Positions 17,192-25,238 of a stretch of DNA of 64,000 bases are shown one piece after another (within the stretch, counting starts at the first letter, position 1; each line of letters starts with the position of its first letter). The DNA is from JAEUMY01 sp033764435. Lineage in GTDB: Bacteria; Pseudomonadota; Gammaproteobacteria; Burkholderiales; Usitatibacteraceae. The stretch is from assembly GCA_033764435.1 (NCBI GenBank), contig JANRIX010000033.1:62001-126000 (forward strand), read 5' to 3'. The translations under genes were made by a program, and so were the position numbers. Below the pieces are notes generated by a model that saw only the letters and a list, made by a program, of their open reading frames with translations, was not told the origin of the DNA and ran no database searches.

Positions 17192-17662
17192 ATGAACATC
17201 AACGCGACGTTGCTCATTCAGGCGCTGTCGTTCGCCGCGCTGATCTGGTTTTGCGTCAAATTCATCTGGCCGCCGCTGATCACCGCCATCGATGAGCGCA
17301 ACAAGAAGATCGCCGATGGCCTGAACGCCGCCGAAGAGGGCAAGAAGGCATTGGTCGAGGCCGAGCGCAAGGGCGAAAGCTCGATGAAGGAAGCGCGCGA
17401 CCGCGCCCAGACGCTGCTCGCCGAAAGCGAGCGCCGCGCCAACCAGATCGTCGAAGAAGCCAAGGCTGCAGCCAAGACCGAAGCCGACCGCATCGTGGCC
17501 TCTGCCCAGGAACAGATCGAGCAGGAAATCAACAAGGCCAAGTCACAACTGCGCGAGCAGGTGGCGGCGTTGGCGGTGTCCGGTGCCGAGAAGATCCTGA
17601 AGAAGGAAATCGACGCCAAGGCACACGCCGACATGCTCGGCCAGTTGAAGGCCCAGCTCTAA
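17192..17662 (+). CDS. atpF: ATP synthase Fo subunit b
   Basis: Peripheral-stalk subunit. The 156 residues have one N-terminal membrane helix (LLIQALSFAALIWFCVKFIW) followed by PPLITAIDERNKKIADGL and a long charged, Ala/Glu/Lys-rich coiled coil to the C-terminus, as expected for a dimerising stalk. Confidence 0.96.
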   Translation: MNINATLLIQALSFAALIWFCVKFIWPPLITAIDERNKKIADGLNAAEEGKKALVEAERKGESSMKEARDRAQTLLAESERRANQIVEEAKAAAKTEADRIVASAQEQIEQEINKAKSQLREQVAALAVSGAEKILKKEIDAKAHADMLGQLKAQL

Positions 17663-17671
17663 GGAACCGCC

Positions 17672-18208
17672 ATGGCTGAACTCATCACGGTCGCACGTCC
17701 TTACGCTGAAGCCGCATTCCGTGCGGCACTCGATGCCAAGGACCTGGCCGGCATTTCGGACCAGCTCAAGCTGGCCGCGGCGGTTGCCTCCGATGCACAG
17801 ATGTCCGCATTGCTGGCCAACCCGAAGGTCTCGCCCGCCGACAAGCTCAAGCTGTTCCACGGCGTGACCGAGGGCAAGCTGGGCGATACGGTGAAGAACC
17901 TGGTCAACATGCTGATCGACAACCACCGCACGGTGCTGCTGAAGCCTGCGAGCGAGCTATTCGAGAAGCTGAAGCACGAGCATGAGAGCGTTCTTCACGC
18001 CCGCATCATCAGCGCCTTCGCCATGAGCGATGCCGAGAAAAGCGACCTCGTGGCAGCGCTTGCCAAGAAATACGGCAAGAAGGTCGAGGCCGATGTGGTT
18101 GTCGATGCCTCGCTGATCGGTGGCGTCAACATCGAGATCGGCGACGAAGTGATCCACGGCTCGGTGCGCGACACGCTCGACAAGATGGCTGTAGCACTGG
18201 CCGATTAA
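17672..18208 (+). CDS. atpH: ATP synthase F1 subunit delta
   Basis: Links the F1 head to the b-stalk. The 178 residues begin MAELITVARPYAEAAFRAALD and end with VVVDASLIGGVNIEIGDEVIHGSVRDTLDKM, the conserved delta signature region. It starts 9 bp after atpF. Confidence 0.96.
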   Translation: MAELITVARPYAEAAFRAALDAKDLAGISDQLKLAAAVASDAQMSALLANPKVSPADKLKLFHGVTEGKLGDTVKNLVNMLIDNHRTVLLKPASELFEKLKHEHESVLHARIISAFAMSDAEKSDLVAALAKKYGKKVEADVVVDASLIGGVNIEIGDEVIHGSVRDTLDKMAVALAD

Positions 18209-18244
18209 GAAACGAATTCAAGTAAACCAACCGGAGTTCCGGCA

Positions 18245-19786
18245 ATGCAGATCAACCCCTCCGAGATCAGTGAACTGATCAAGAGCAAGATTCAAAACCT
18301 TCAGGTCGCCGCCGAAAAGCGCAACGAAGGCACAGTGATTTCCGTGACCGACGGCATCTGCCGCGTGCACGGCCTGTCCGACGTGATGCAGGGCGAGATG
18401 CTGGAATTTCCGGGCAACACGTTCGGTCTGGCGCTGAACCTCGAGCGCGACTCCGTCGGTGCCGTGGTGCTAGGTGAATACGAGCACATCTCCGAAGGCG
18501 ACACGGTGAAGTGTACCGGCCGCGTGCTGGATGTGCCGGTCGGCAATGCGCTGGTTGGACGCGTGGTCAACGCTCTGGGCCAGCCCATCGACGGGAAGGG
18601 CCCGATCAACACCACCGAGCGCGACGTGATCGAAAAGGTCGCCCCGGGTGTGATGGCACGTAAAGCCGTGGGCCAGCCGGTGCAGACCGGTCTCAAGTCC
18701 ATCGATGCCATGGTGCCCATCGGCCGCGGCCAGCGCGAACTGATCATCGGCGACCGCCAGACCGGCAAGACCGCGGTGGCTGTCGACGCGATCATCAACC
18801 AGAAGGGCAAGGATCTCATCTGTATCTACGTCGCCATCGGTCAGAAGGCGTCGTCGGTTAAGAACGTGATCCGCAAGCTGGAAGAGACCGGCGCGATGGC
18901 CTACACCATCGTTGTCGCCGCAACGGCTTCCGAGTCCGCCGCGATGCAGTACATCGCACCCTACTCCGGCTGCACCAGGGGCGAATACTTCCGCGATCGT
19001 GGCCAGGATGCGCTGATCATTTATGACGACTTGACCAAGCAAGCATGGGCCTACCGCCAGATCTCGCTGCTGCTCCGCCGCCCCCCGGGCCGCGAAGCCT
19101 ACCCGGGCGATGTGTTCTATCTGCACTCGCGTCTGCTCGAGCGTGCCGCGCGTGTGAACGAGGAGTACGTCGAGAAGTTCACCAAAGGCGCTGTCAAAGG
19201 CAAGACCGGTTCGCTGACCGCGCTGCCTGTGATTGAAACGCAGGCGGGTGACGTGACCGCATTCGTGCCGACCAACGTGATCTCGATCACCGACGGTCAG
19301 ATCTTCCTGGAAACCGATCTGTTCAACGCCGGTATCCGTCCCGCCATCAACGCGGGTATTTCGGTTTCACGCGTGGGTGGCGCTGCGCAGACCAAAGTCA
19401 TCAAGAAGTTGGGCGGCGGTGTGCGTCTGGCGCTTGCTCAGTATCGTGAACTGGCCGCGTTCGCCCAGTTCGCGTCCGACCTCGACGAAGCCACCCGCAA
19501 GCAGCTTGAGCGTGGCCGCATGGTGACCGAGCTCATGAAGCAGCCGCAGTATCAGCCTCTGCAGGTTTGGGAAATGGCGTTGATGCTGTTCGCCGTCAAC
19601 AATGGCTACTTCGATGACGTGGATGTCAAGAAGGCGCTGTCGTTCGAAAAGGCGCTGCGCGAGTACGCCAAGACCAAGTACACCGAGCTCGTTGATCGCA
19701 TTGAAAGCACCAAGGATCTCTCGAAGGACGACGAGGCCAAGCTGCACGACGTGATCAAGGATTTCAAGAAGAACGGCACGTACTGA
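18245..19786 (+). CDS. atpA: ATP synthase F1 subunit alpha
   Basis: Regulatory nucleotide-binding subunit of the alpha3beta3 head. The 513 residues match the usual length and contain the P-loop GDRQTGKT, YVAIGQKASSVKNVIRKLEE and the LRRPPGREAYPGDVFYLHSR segment. It starts MQINPSEISELIKSKIQNL, which is typical. No palindrome copies are present inside. Confidence 0.98.
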   Translation: MQINPSEISELIKSKIQNLQVAAEKRNEGTVISVTDGICRVHGLSDVMQGEMLEFPGNTFGLALNLERDSVGAVVLGEYEHISEGDTVKCTGRVLDVPVGNALVGRVVNALGQPIDGKGPINTTERDVIEKVAPGVMARKAVGQPVQTGLKSIDAMVPIGRGQRELIIGDRQTGKTAVAVDAIINQKGKDLICIYVAIGQKASSVKNVIRKLEETGAMAYTIVVAATASESAAMQYIAPYSGCTRGEYFRDRGQDALIIYDDLTKQAWAYRQISLLLRRPPGREAYPGDVFYLHSRLLERAARVNEEYVEKFTKGAVKGKTGSLTALPVIETQAGDVTAFVPTNVISITDGQIFLETDLFNAGIRPAINAGISVSRVGGAAQTKVIKKLGGGVRLALAQYRELAAFAQFASDLDEATRKQLERGRMVTELMKQPQYQPLQVWEMALMLFAVNNGYFDDVDVKKALSFEKALREYAKTKYTELVDRIESTKDLSKDDEAKLHDVIKDFKKNGTY

Positions 19787-19797
19787 TCATCCGGATA

Positions 19798-19821
19798 GCC
19801 CTTGCGAATATTCGCAGGGGC
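19798..19821. repeat. Iterated palindrome, copy 7, extended to a 9-bp stem hairpin
   Basis: The core GCGAATATTCGC is at 19804-19815 between atpA and atpG. Flanking bases extend the pairing to a 9-bp stem (GCCCTTGCG / CGCAGGGGC, one T-G pair) with an AATATT loop. It is the only copy inside the atp operon and would form an RNA hairpin 33 nt before the atpG start. Confidence 0.93.
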
Positions 19822-19853
19822 GCCGGTAGATAAGGCACCCCACGAGGCAATCA

Positions 19854-20717
19854 ATGCCAGGCTCAAAAGAAATACGCACCAAGATCAAGAGCGTCGAAAA
19901 TACGCGCAAGATCACCAAGGCCATGGAAATGGTCGCGGCATCCAAAATGCGCAAGGCGCAGGACCGGATGCGCGCTGCCCGTCCGTATGGCGAGAAAATC
20001 CGCACGGTGACGGCCAACCTGTCACATGCGAATCCCGACTATCGCCACCCGTTCCTGATCAAGCATGATGGTGCCAAGAAAGTGGGCGTCATCGTGATCA
20101 CGTCAGACAAGGGATTGTGTGGCGGTTTGAACACGAACGTGTTGCGTCTCGCGGTGAATCGCATGAAGGACTGGGAGACAGCGGGCAACACGATTCAAGC
20201 GACCGCAATTGGCCAGAAGGGTTTTGGCTTCCTGCAGCGTTACGGTGCCGAAGTCAGCTCGCATGTCACCGGGCTCGGGGACAAGCCCCATCTGGAAAAG
20301 CTCATCGGCCCAGTAAAGGTTCAGTTGGACGCTTACACCGAGGGCAAGATCGACGCGCTCTATCTCTGCTACACCCGCTTCATCAACACCATGAAGCAGG
20401 AACCGGTGTGCGAGCAGCTGTTGCCCCTGACCGGCGATCGCCTGGGTGCGCCCGAGACGCAGTGGGACTACCTGTACGAACCGGACCCCAAGACCGTCCT
20501 GGATGAACTGCTCATCCGCTACGTGGAGGCGCTGATCTATCAGGCGGTCGCTGAAAACATGGCGTCTGAACAGTCAGCCCGCATGGTGGCCATGAAAGCC
20601 GCAACGGACAACGCCAAGAACGTCATCAATGAATTGAAGCTGGTCTACAACAAGGCCCGTCAGGCTGCGATCACGAAAGAAATTTCGGAGATCGTCGGTG
20701 GCGCCGCCGCAGTGTAA
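19854..20717 (+). CDS. atpG: ATP synthase F1 subunit gamma
   Basis: Rotor shaft of F1. The 287 residues begin MPGSKEIRTKIKSVENTRKITKAMEMVAASKMRKAQ and end with the C-terminal helix AAMDN-like MKAATDNAKNVI and YNKARQAAITKEISEIVGGAAAV, both conserved gamma termini. The 67-bp gap to atpA is the widest between the F1 subunit genes and contains the palindrome hairpin. Confidence 0.97.
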   Translation: MPGSKEIRTKIKSVENTRKITKAMEMVAASKMRKAQDRMRAARPYGEKIRTVTANLSHANPDYRHPFLIKHDGAKKVGVIVITSDKGLCGGLNTNVLRLAVNRMKDWETAGNTIQATAIGQKGFGFLQRYGAEVSSHVTGLGDKPHLEKLIGPVKVQLDAYTEGKIDALYLCYTRFINTMKQEPVCEQLLPLTGDRLGAPETQWDYLYEPDPKTVLDELLIRYVEALIYQAVAENMASEQSARMVAMKAATDNAKNVINELKLVYNKARQAAITKEISEIVGGAAAV

Positions 20718-20756
20718 GCCTGCCCACAGAATCAGATTGTAGAAAAGGAAAACACG

Positions 20757-22142
20757 ATGAACGCAATGACCCAGGGCGAAATCGTCCAGATCATCGGAGC
20801 CGTGGTGGACGTGGAGTTTCCCCGCGAAGCCATGCCCCATATCTATGACGCGCTGAAGCAGGACGAAATCGGCCTCACACTCGAAGTGCAACAGCAGCTG
20901 GGTGACGGCCTCGTCCGCACCATCGCGCTGGGCTCCACCGACGGCATGAAGCGCGGCATGAAGGTGGCCAACACCGGCGCGCCGATTTCCGTGCCTGTCG
21001 GCCCCGGCACCTTGGGCCGAATCATGGACGTGCTGGGCAACCCCATCGATGACGCCGGCCCGGTCGAGTCGAAGGGACTGCGTTCCATTCATCAGAAGGC
21101 CCCGACGTTTGACGAACTGTCGCCTTCCCAGGAGCTGCTCGAGACCGGCATCAAGGTGATCGACCTCATCTGCCCGTTCGCCAAGGGCGGCAAGGTGGGC
21201 CTCTTCGGTGGCGCCGGCGTGGGCAAGACCGTAAACATGATGGAGCTCATCAACAACATCGCCAAGCAGCACTCGGGTTACTCGGTGTTTGCTGGCGTGG
21301 GCGAGCGTACCCGCGAGGGCAACGATTTCTACCACGAGATGAAAGACTCCAACGTGCTCGACAAGGTGGCCATGGTGTACGGCCAGATGAACGAGCCGCC
21401 GGGCAACCGCCTGCGCGTGGCGCTGACCGGCCTGACCATGGCTGAGTTCTTCCGTGACGAAGGCCGCGACGTGTTGTTCTTCGTGGACAACATCTACCGC
21501 TACACCCTGGCCGGTACCGAAGTGTCCGCACTGCTGGGCCGCATGCCGTCCGCCGTGGGCTACCAGCCGACGCTCGCCGAAGAAATGGGCCGCCTGCAGG
21601 AGCGCATCACTTCCACCAAGAAGGGCTCGATCACTTCCGTGCAAGCTGTGTACGTGCCTGCTGACGACTTGACCGACCCGTCGCCCGCCACCACGTTCGG
21701 CCACCTTGACGCCACCGTGGTGCTGTCGCGTGACATCGCTGCACTGGGTATCTACCCCGCCGTGGATCCGCTGGACTCCACCTCGCGCCAGGTTGACCCG
21801 AACGTTGTGGGTGAAGATCACTACAACACCACCCGCCGCGTGCAGGCTACGCTCCAGCGCTACAAGGAGCTGCGCGACATCATCGCGATTCTGGGCATGG
21901 ACGAACTGGCACCCGAAGACAAGCTGGCCGTGGCTCGCGCCCGCAAGATCCAGCGCTTCCTGTCCCAGCCGTTCAACGTGGCTGAAGTGTTCACCGGTTC
22001 CCCGGGCAAGTACGTAACCCTGAAGGACACGATCAAGGGCTTCAAGATGATCGTGGACGGCGAATGCGATGCCCTGCCGGAGCAGGCGTTCTACATGGTC
22101 GGCACCATCGAAGAAGCTTTCGAGCGCGCCAAGACTTTGTAA
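20757..22142 (+). CDS. atpD: ATP synthase F1 subunit beta
   Basis: Catalytic subunit. The 461 residues contain the P-loop GGAGVGKTVNMMELI, the GERTREGNDFYHEM segment with the catalytic glutamate and ALTGLTMAEFFRDE. The codon use is very biased, as expected for a highly expressed gene. Confidence 0.98.
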   Translation: MNAMTQGEIVQIIGAVVDVEFPREAMPHIYDALKQDEIGLTLEVQQQLGDGLVRTIALGSTDGMKRGMKVANTGAPISVPVGPGTLGRIMDVLGNPIDDAGPVESKGLRSIHQKAPTFDELSPSQELLETGIKVIDLICPFAKGGKVGLFGGAGVGKTVNMMELINNIAKQHSGYSVFAGVGERTREGNDFYHEMKDSNVLDKVAMVYGQMNEPPGNRLRVALTGLTMAEFFRDEGRDVLFFVDNIYRYTLAGTEVSALLGRMPSAVGYQPTLAEEMGRLQERITSTKKGSITSVQAVYVPADDLTDPSPATTFGHLDATVVLSRDIAALGIYPAVDPLDSTSRQVDPNVVGEDHYNTTRRVQATLQRYKELRDIIAILGMDELAPEDKLAVARARKIQRFLSQPFNVAEVFTGSPGKYVTLKDTIKGFKMIVDGECDALPEQAFYMVGTIEEAFERAKTL

Positions 22143-22171
22143 GGTAAGCGACCACTACTCAGGAAAGCCGC

Positions 22172-22591
22172 ATGGCACATACGCTCCAAGTCAATATCGT
22201 CTCCGCCGAGGAAGCCATTTTCTCGGGCGAAGCCGAACTGCTGGTGGCCCCGGGCGAGACGGGCGAGCTGGGCATCCTGCCTGGCCACGCCCCCCTGCTT
22301 ACCCGGATCAAGGCCGGCACGGTCAAGATCAAGCAGCCGGGAAAAACGGAAGATGAACTAATCTACGTTTCCGGTGGTATGATGGAAGTACAGCCAAAAG
22401 CTTTGACGATTCTGGCCGATACGTCCATCAGGGCGCATGATCTGGATGAAGCCAAGGCGCTGGCAGCAAAGCGGGCAGCGGAAGAAGCGCTGGCCGACAA
22501 GAGTTCAGAGATGGATCGCGCGCGCGCGTTGGCGGAACTGGCTCAGGCAGCCGCCCAGTTGCAGGCGATCCAGAAACTTCGCAGGAAGTAG
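22172..22591 (+). CDS. atpC: ATP synthase F1 subunit epsilon
   Basis: 139 residues with an N-terminal beta-sandwich (LQVNIVSAEEAIFSGEAELLVAPGETGELGILPGHAPLLTRIKAG) and a C-terminal helical hairpin rich in Ala, Glu and Lys, the part that inhibits ATP hydrolysis in this family. It is the last gene of the operon and is followed by a terminator. Confidence 0.97.
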   Translation: MAHTLQVNIVSAEEAIFSGEAELLVAPGETGELGILPGHAPLLTRIKAGTVKIKQPGKTEDELIYVSGGMMEVQPKALTILADTSIRAHDLDEAKALAAKRAAEEALADKSSEMDRARALAELAQAAAQLQAIQKLRRK

Positions 22592-22630
22592 GTTGTCCTA
22601 CGAGAAGATTTAGAGGCGCAACACAATTAA

Positions 22631-22660
22631 GGCAGCGGTTTCACCGGCTGCCTTTTTTTT
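22631..22660 (+). terminator. Rho-independent terminator of the atp operon
   Basis: A stem of GGCAGCGGT against ACCGGCTGCC (one bulged base) with loop TTC, followed by eight Ts, 39 bp after atpC. This separates the ATP synthase operon from glmU. Confidence 0.9.
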
Positions 22661-22720
22661 CGCCTGAATTTGCCCGAATTCTACGGGAAGCCTCGGCCCA
22701 AGTCGCCTAAAATGCCGGGC

Positions 22721-24097
22721 ATGTCACACACTCTTTCCGTGGTCATCATGGCGGCCGGTCTCGGCCAGCGCATGAATTCCGATCTGCCCAAGGTGCTGCA
22801 CTCACTGGGTGGTCAGCCCCTTCTGGCTCACGTGCTCACAGCCGTGGGCAATCTCAATCCTCACAATACTGTGGTGGTGGTCGGGCACGGTGCCAATCTC
22901 GTGCAGGCTGCCTTTGCGGATCGGGGCCTCCGCTTCGCCCTGCAGGTGCCCCAGCATGGAACCGGTCACGCGGTTATGCAGGCTGCGCCGCATCTGCCTG
23001 ATGAGGGCGTCGTTCTCATTCTGAATGGCGATGTGCCACTCGTGCAGGCGGGCACGCTGAATCAGGTTGTCGCTGCAGCACAGAGCGGCGCACTTGTCCT
23101 GCTCACACATGAGCTGGATGACGCCGGCAGCTACGGCCGCGTCGTGCGCGGCCCCGATGCGAATATTCGCCGCATCGTCGAAGCCAAGGACGCCACGGCC
23201 GAGGAACGCAGGATTCGCGAGTGGTACACGGGCTCGATGGCCGTGCCCGCGCGCCATCTCAAATCGTGGCTTGCCCGACTGGGCAATCAGAATGTGCAGA
23301 AGGAGTACTACCTCACGGATCTGGTTGCGCTCGCGGTCACGGATGGCGTGCCAGTCACTTCCATCAAGGCACCCACTGAATGGGAAGTGCAGGGCGTGAA
23401 TCGCCGCAGTGAACAGGCGCGACTGGAAAGAACGCTGCAGCAACTCAGAGCGCAGATGCTGATGGAGCAGGGCGTCACTCTCGCCGATCCGGCACGCCTT
23501 GATATCCGTGGCAGTCTGTCCTGTGGGCGCGATGTCACGATCGATGTGAACTGCGTCTTCGAGGGCAGCGTGAAGCTGGGTGCCCATGTGCAGATCGGGC
23601 CGCACTGCGTGATTCGCAATGCGACGATTGAGGACGGCACGCGAATCGAAGCGTTCACCCACATCGACGAGGCGGATGTCGGGCCGGGTGCGCGCATCGG
23701 GCCCTACGCAAGGTTACGTCCCGGCACCACGCTGGGCGCGGACGTGCACATCGGCAACTTCGTGGAAGTGAAGGCCAGTAATTTCGGCACGGGCTCCAAG
23801 GCCAACCATCTTGCCTATGTCGGAGACAGCAGCGTCGGCAGTCAGGTCAACATTGGTGCCGGCACCATCACCTGCAACTACGATGGCGCGAACAAGCATC
23901 GCACCATCATCGAAGACAATGTCCACATCGGATCGGATGTGCAACTGGTGGCGCCCGTCACCGTGAAGGCGGGCAGCACCATCGCCGCCGGGACGACGGT
24001 GTGGAAAGATACGGCCGCGGGCGAACTCACTCTCAACCCGAAGCAACAAACCACGCGCCCTGGTTGGCAGCGTCCAGTAAAGAACAAGAAAGCTTGA
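22721..24097 (+). CDS. glmU: Bifunctional N-acetylglucosamine-1-phosphate uridyltransferase / glucosamine-1-phosphate acetyltransferase
   Basis: Makes UDP-GlcNAc for peptidoglycan and lipopolysaccharide. The 458 residues have the nucleotidyltransferase start VVIMAAGLGQRMNSDLPKVL and NGDVPL, then a left-handed beta-helix of hexapeptide repeats with YARLRPGTTLG, NFVEVKAS and GAGTITCNYDG. The start could be 22712 (MPG-MSHT) or 22721; neither has a clear ribosome-binding site. A palindrome copy at 23159-23170 reads Ala-Asn-Ile-Arg within GPDANIRRIVEAKDA. Confidence 0.95.
   Translation: MSHTLSVVIMAAGLGQRMNSDLPKVLHSLGGQPLLAHVLTAVGNLNPHNTVVVVGHGANLVQAAFADRGLRFALQVPQHGTGHAVMQAAPHLPDEGVVLILNGDVPLVQAGTLNQVVAAAQSGALVLLTHELDDAGSYGRVVRGPDANIRRIVEAKDATAEERRIREWYTGSMAVPARHLKSWLARLGNQNVQKEYYLTDLVALAVTDGVPVTSIKAPTEWEVQGVNRRSEQARLERTLQQLRAQMLMEQGVTLADPARLDIRGSLSCGRDVTIDVNCVFEGSVKLGAHVQIGPHCVIRNATIEDGTRIEAFTHIDEADVGPGARIGPYARLRPGTTLGADVHIGNFVEVKASNFGTGSKANHLAYVGDSSVGSQVNIGAGTITCNYDGANKHRTIIEDNVHIGSDVQLVAPVTVKAGSTIAAGTTVWKDTAAGELTLNPKQQTTRPGWQRPVKNKKA
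23159..23170. repeat. Iterated palindrome, copy 8 (inside glmU)
   Basis: Exact copy, read as Ala-Asn-Ile-Arg. Confidence 0.95.
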
Positions 24098-24099
24098 GC

Positions 24100-25188
24100 A
24101 TGAGATTTCTCATCCGCATTGTTCTGCTCTTCGGCGTGCTCGCAGGCGCCGCGGCATGGTTGATGTCCAACGGGGCCATCACCGGCAGCGGACTGCTGCA
24201 GGGGATCGGCCTGGCTGCACTCATCATCGTGGGCATTGTCGTGCTGGGCATCGCCTGGTTCGGCTTCAAGGTCTACCGTCTGGTCAAGGGCGCCATCGCG
24301 AGCGGCGGCGGCATGGCCGCGCGCGTTCGCCTCATCGAATCCGAGGACGAAGGCGCGCACCCCAACGAGACCGCCGCATTCATCTCCCACTTCGAGTCAC
24401 TGGGCTTTCAACGCGCAGGGCGATACCGCATCGACGAACTGCAAGGACTGATGCTCGATGCACTCATCAAGCCCGAAGAAGAAATGGCCGCGGCTGTCTA
24501 CGATCACCCCAACTTTTCCGTGTTCTACGACGTGACCGCCATTGATCACGAAGGCAACTGCTTCACCATCACCACCAGCCCGCTTTCCCATCCGGACAAC
24601 GTGCCTGCCGGAAGCCAGGTGGTGATCGCACAGGGCCTGCCCGTGCAGGAAGCTGTACGGCGCATGCGTGCGGAACGCCCGGAAGGCAATTGGCAAACCA
24701 TCGAACGCGAGAACGTTGTTGCGTGCATTGAAGACGCCTACGCCAAGAGCATGGACTTCCAGATCAGGAAGGGCACGATCAGCGAGGCCTACGTGCGCCA
24801 GATCGCCGCGGTGTCAAACCCGAAAGCGAAACTTACGGAGGAGATGATTGAGCAGGCCATCAAGCAGCATGAGCAAAACTTGCGCGGCCTGATCGAGGAA
24901 GCCTGCATCGCCAACTTTCTCAAGACGCACAGCCTGCCAGTAGCCGAGTGGGAGCGGGCTCGCGACCACGTGATCGTCGTGCATGACCGCATGGAAACGG
25001 CCGACATCAAGGCACTCATCGACCCATACATGCCGGAAGGACAGGAAGCCAAGCTCCCCCGCGAGCCGCTGCCAGCGCAGGAAATGTTTCTCAAGTACCT
25101 CGAGAAGTATCGCCTCATGGCCAAGTTCAAGTATCTCGGCGCCGTCCAGTCTCCTGTGCCGGCCCGGCTGTTCCGCGCGCCGGACTGA
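24100..25188 (+). CDS. Membrane-anchored protein of unknown function
   Basis: I do not recognise this 362-residue protein. Two hydrophobic helices lie at the N-terminus (about residues 2-21 and 31-56, FLIRIVLLFGVLAGAAAWLM and GLLQGIGLAALIIVGIVVLG), followed by VYRLVKGAIASGGG and a long soluble region of mixed alpha/beta character: HFESLGFQRAGRYRIDELQGL, a beta-rich part (FSVFYDVTAIDHEGNCFTITTSPL) and a charged helical C-terminus. The topology suggests a large cytoplasmic domain. The ATG at 24100 is 2 bp after glmU, so it is co-transcribed with glmU and lies before glmS, but nothing in the sequence links it to amino-sugar synthesis. Confidence 0.7.
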   Translation: MRFLIRIVLLFGVLAGAAAWLMSNGAITGSGLLQGIGLAALIIVGIVVLGIAWFGFKVYRLVKGAIASGGGMAARVRLIESEDEGAHPNETAAFISHFESLGFQRAGRYRIDELQGLMLDALIKPEEEMAAAVYDHPNFSVFYDVTAIDHEGNCFTITTSPLSHPDNVPAGSQVVIAQGLPVQEAVRRMRAERPEGNWQTIERENVVACIEDAYAKSMDFQIRKGTISEAYVRQIAAVSNPKAKLTEEMIEQAIKQHEQNLRGLIEEACIANFLKTHSLPVAEWERARDHVIVVHDRMETADIKALIDPYMPEGQEAKLPREPLPAQEMFLKYLEKYRLMAKFKYLGAVQSPVPARLFRAPD

Positions 25189-25209
25189 TCGCGCCGGTTT
25201 CTCCTCACA

Positions 25210-25221
25210 CCGAATATTCGC
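25210..25221. repeat. Iterated palindrome, one-mismatch copy (before glmS)
   Basis: CCGAATATTCGC differs from the consensus only at the first base. It lies 17 bp before the glmS start codon. Confidence 0.8.
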
Positions 25222-25238
25222 AAGGATCTCCCCTCACC

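Noticed and set aside
20574..21821. 415-codon open frame opposite atpG-atpD
   Set aside because: His-rich antisense artefact over a highly conserved gene.
25189..25238. glmS ribozyme upstream of glmS
   Set aside because: The gap is only 50 bp and no ribozyme core is visible.
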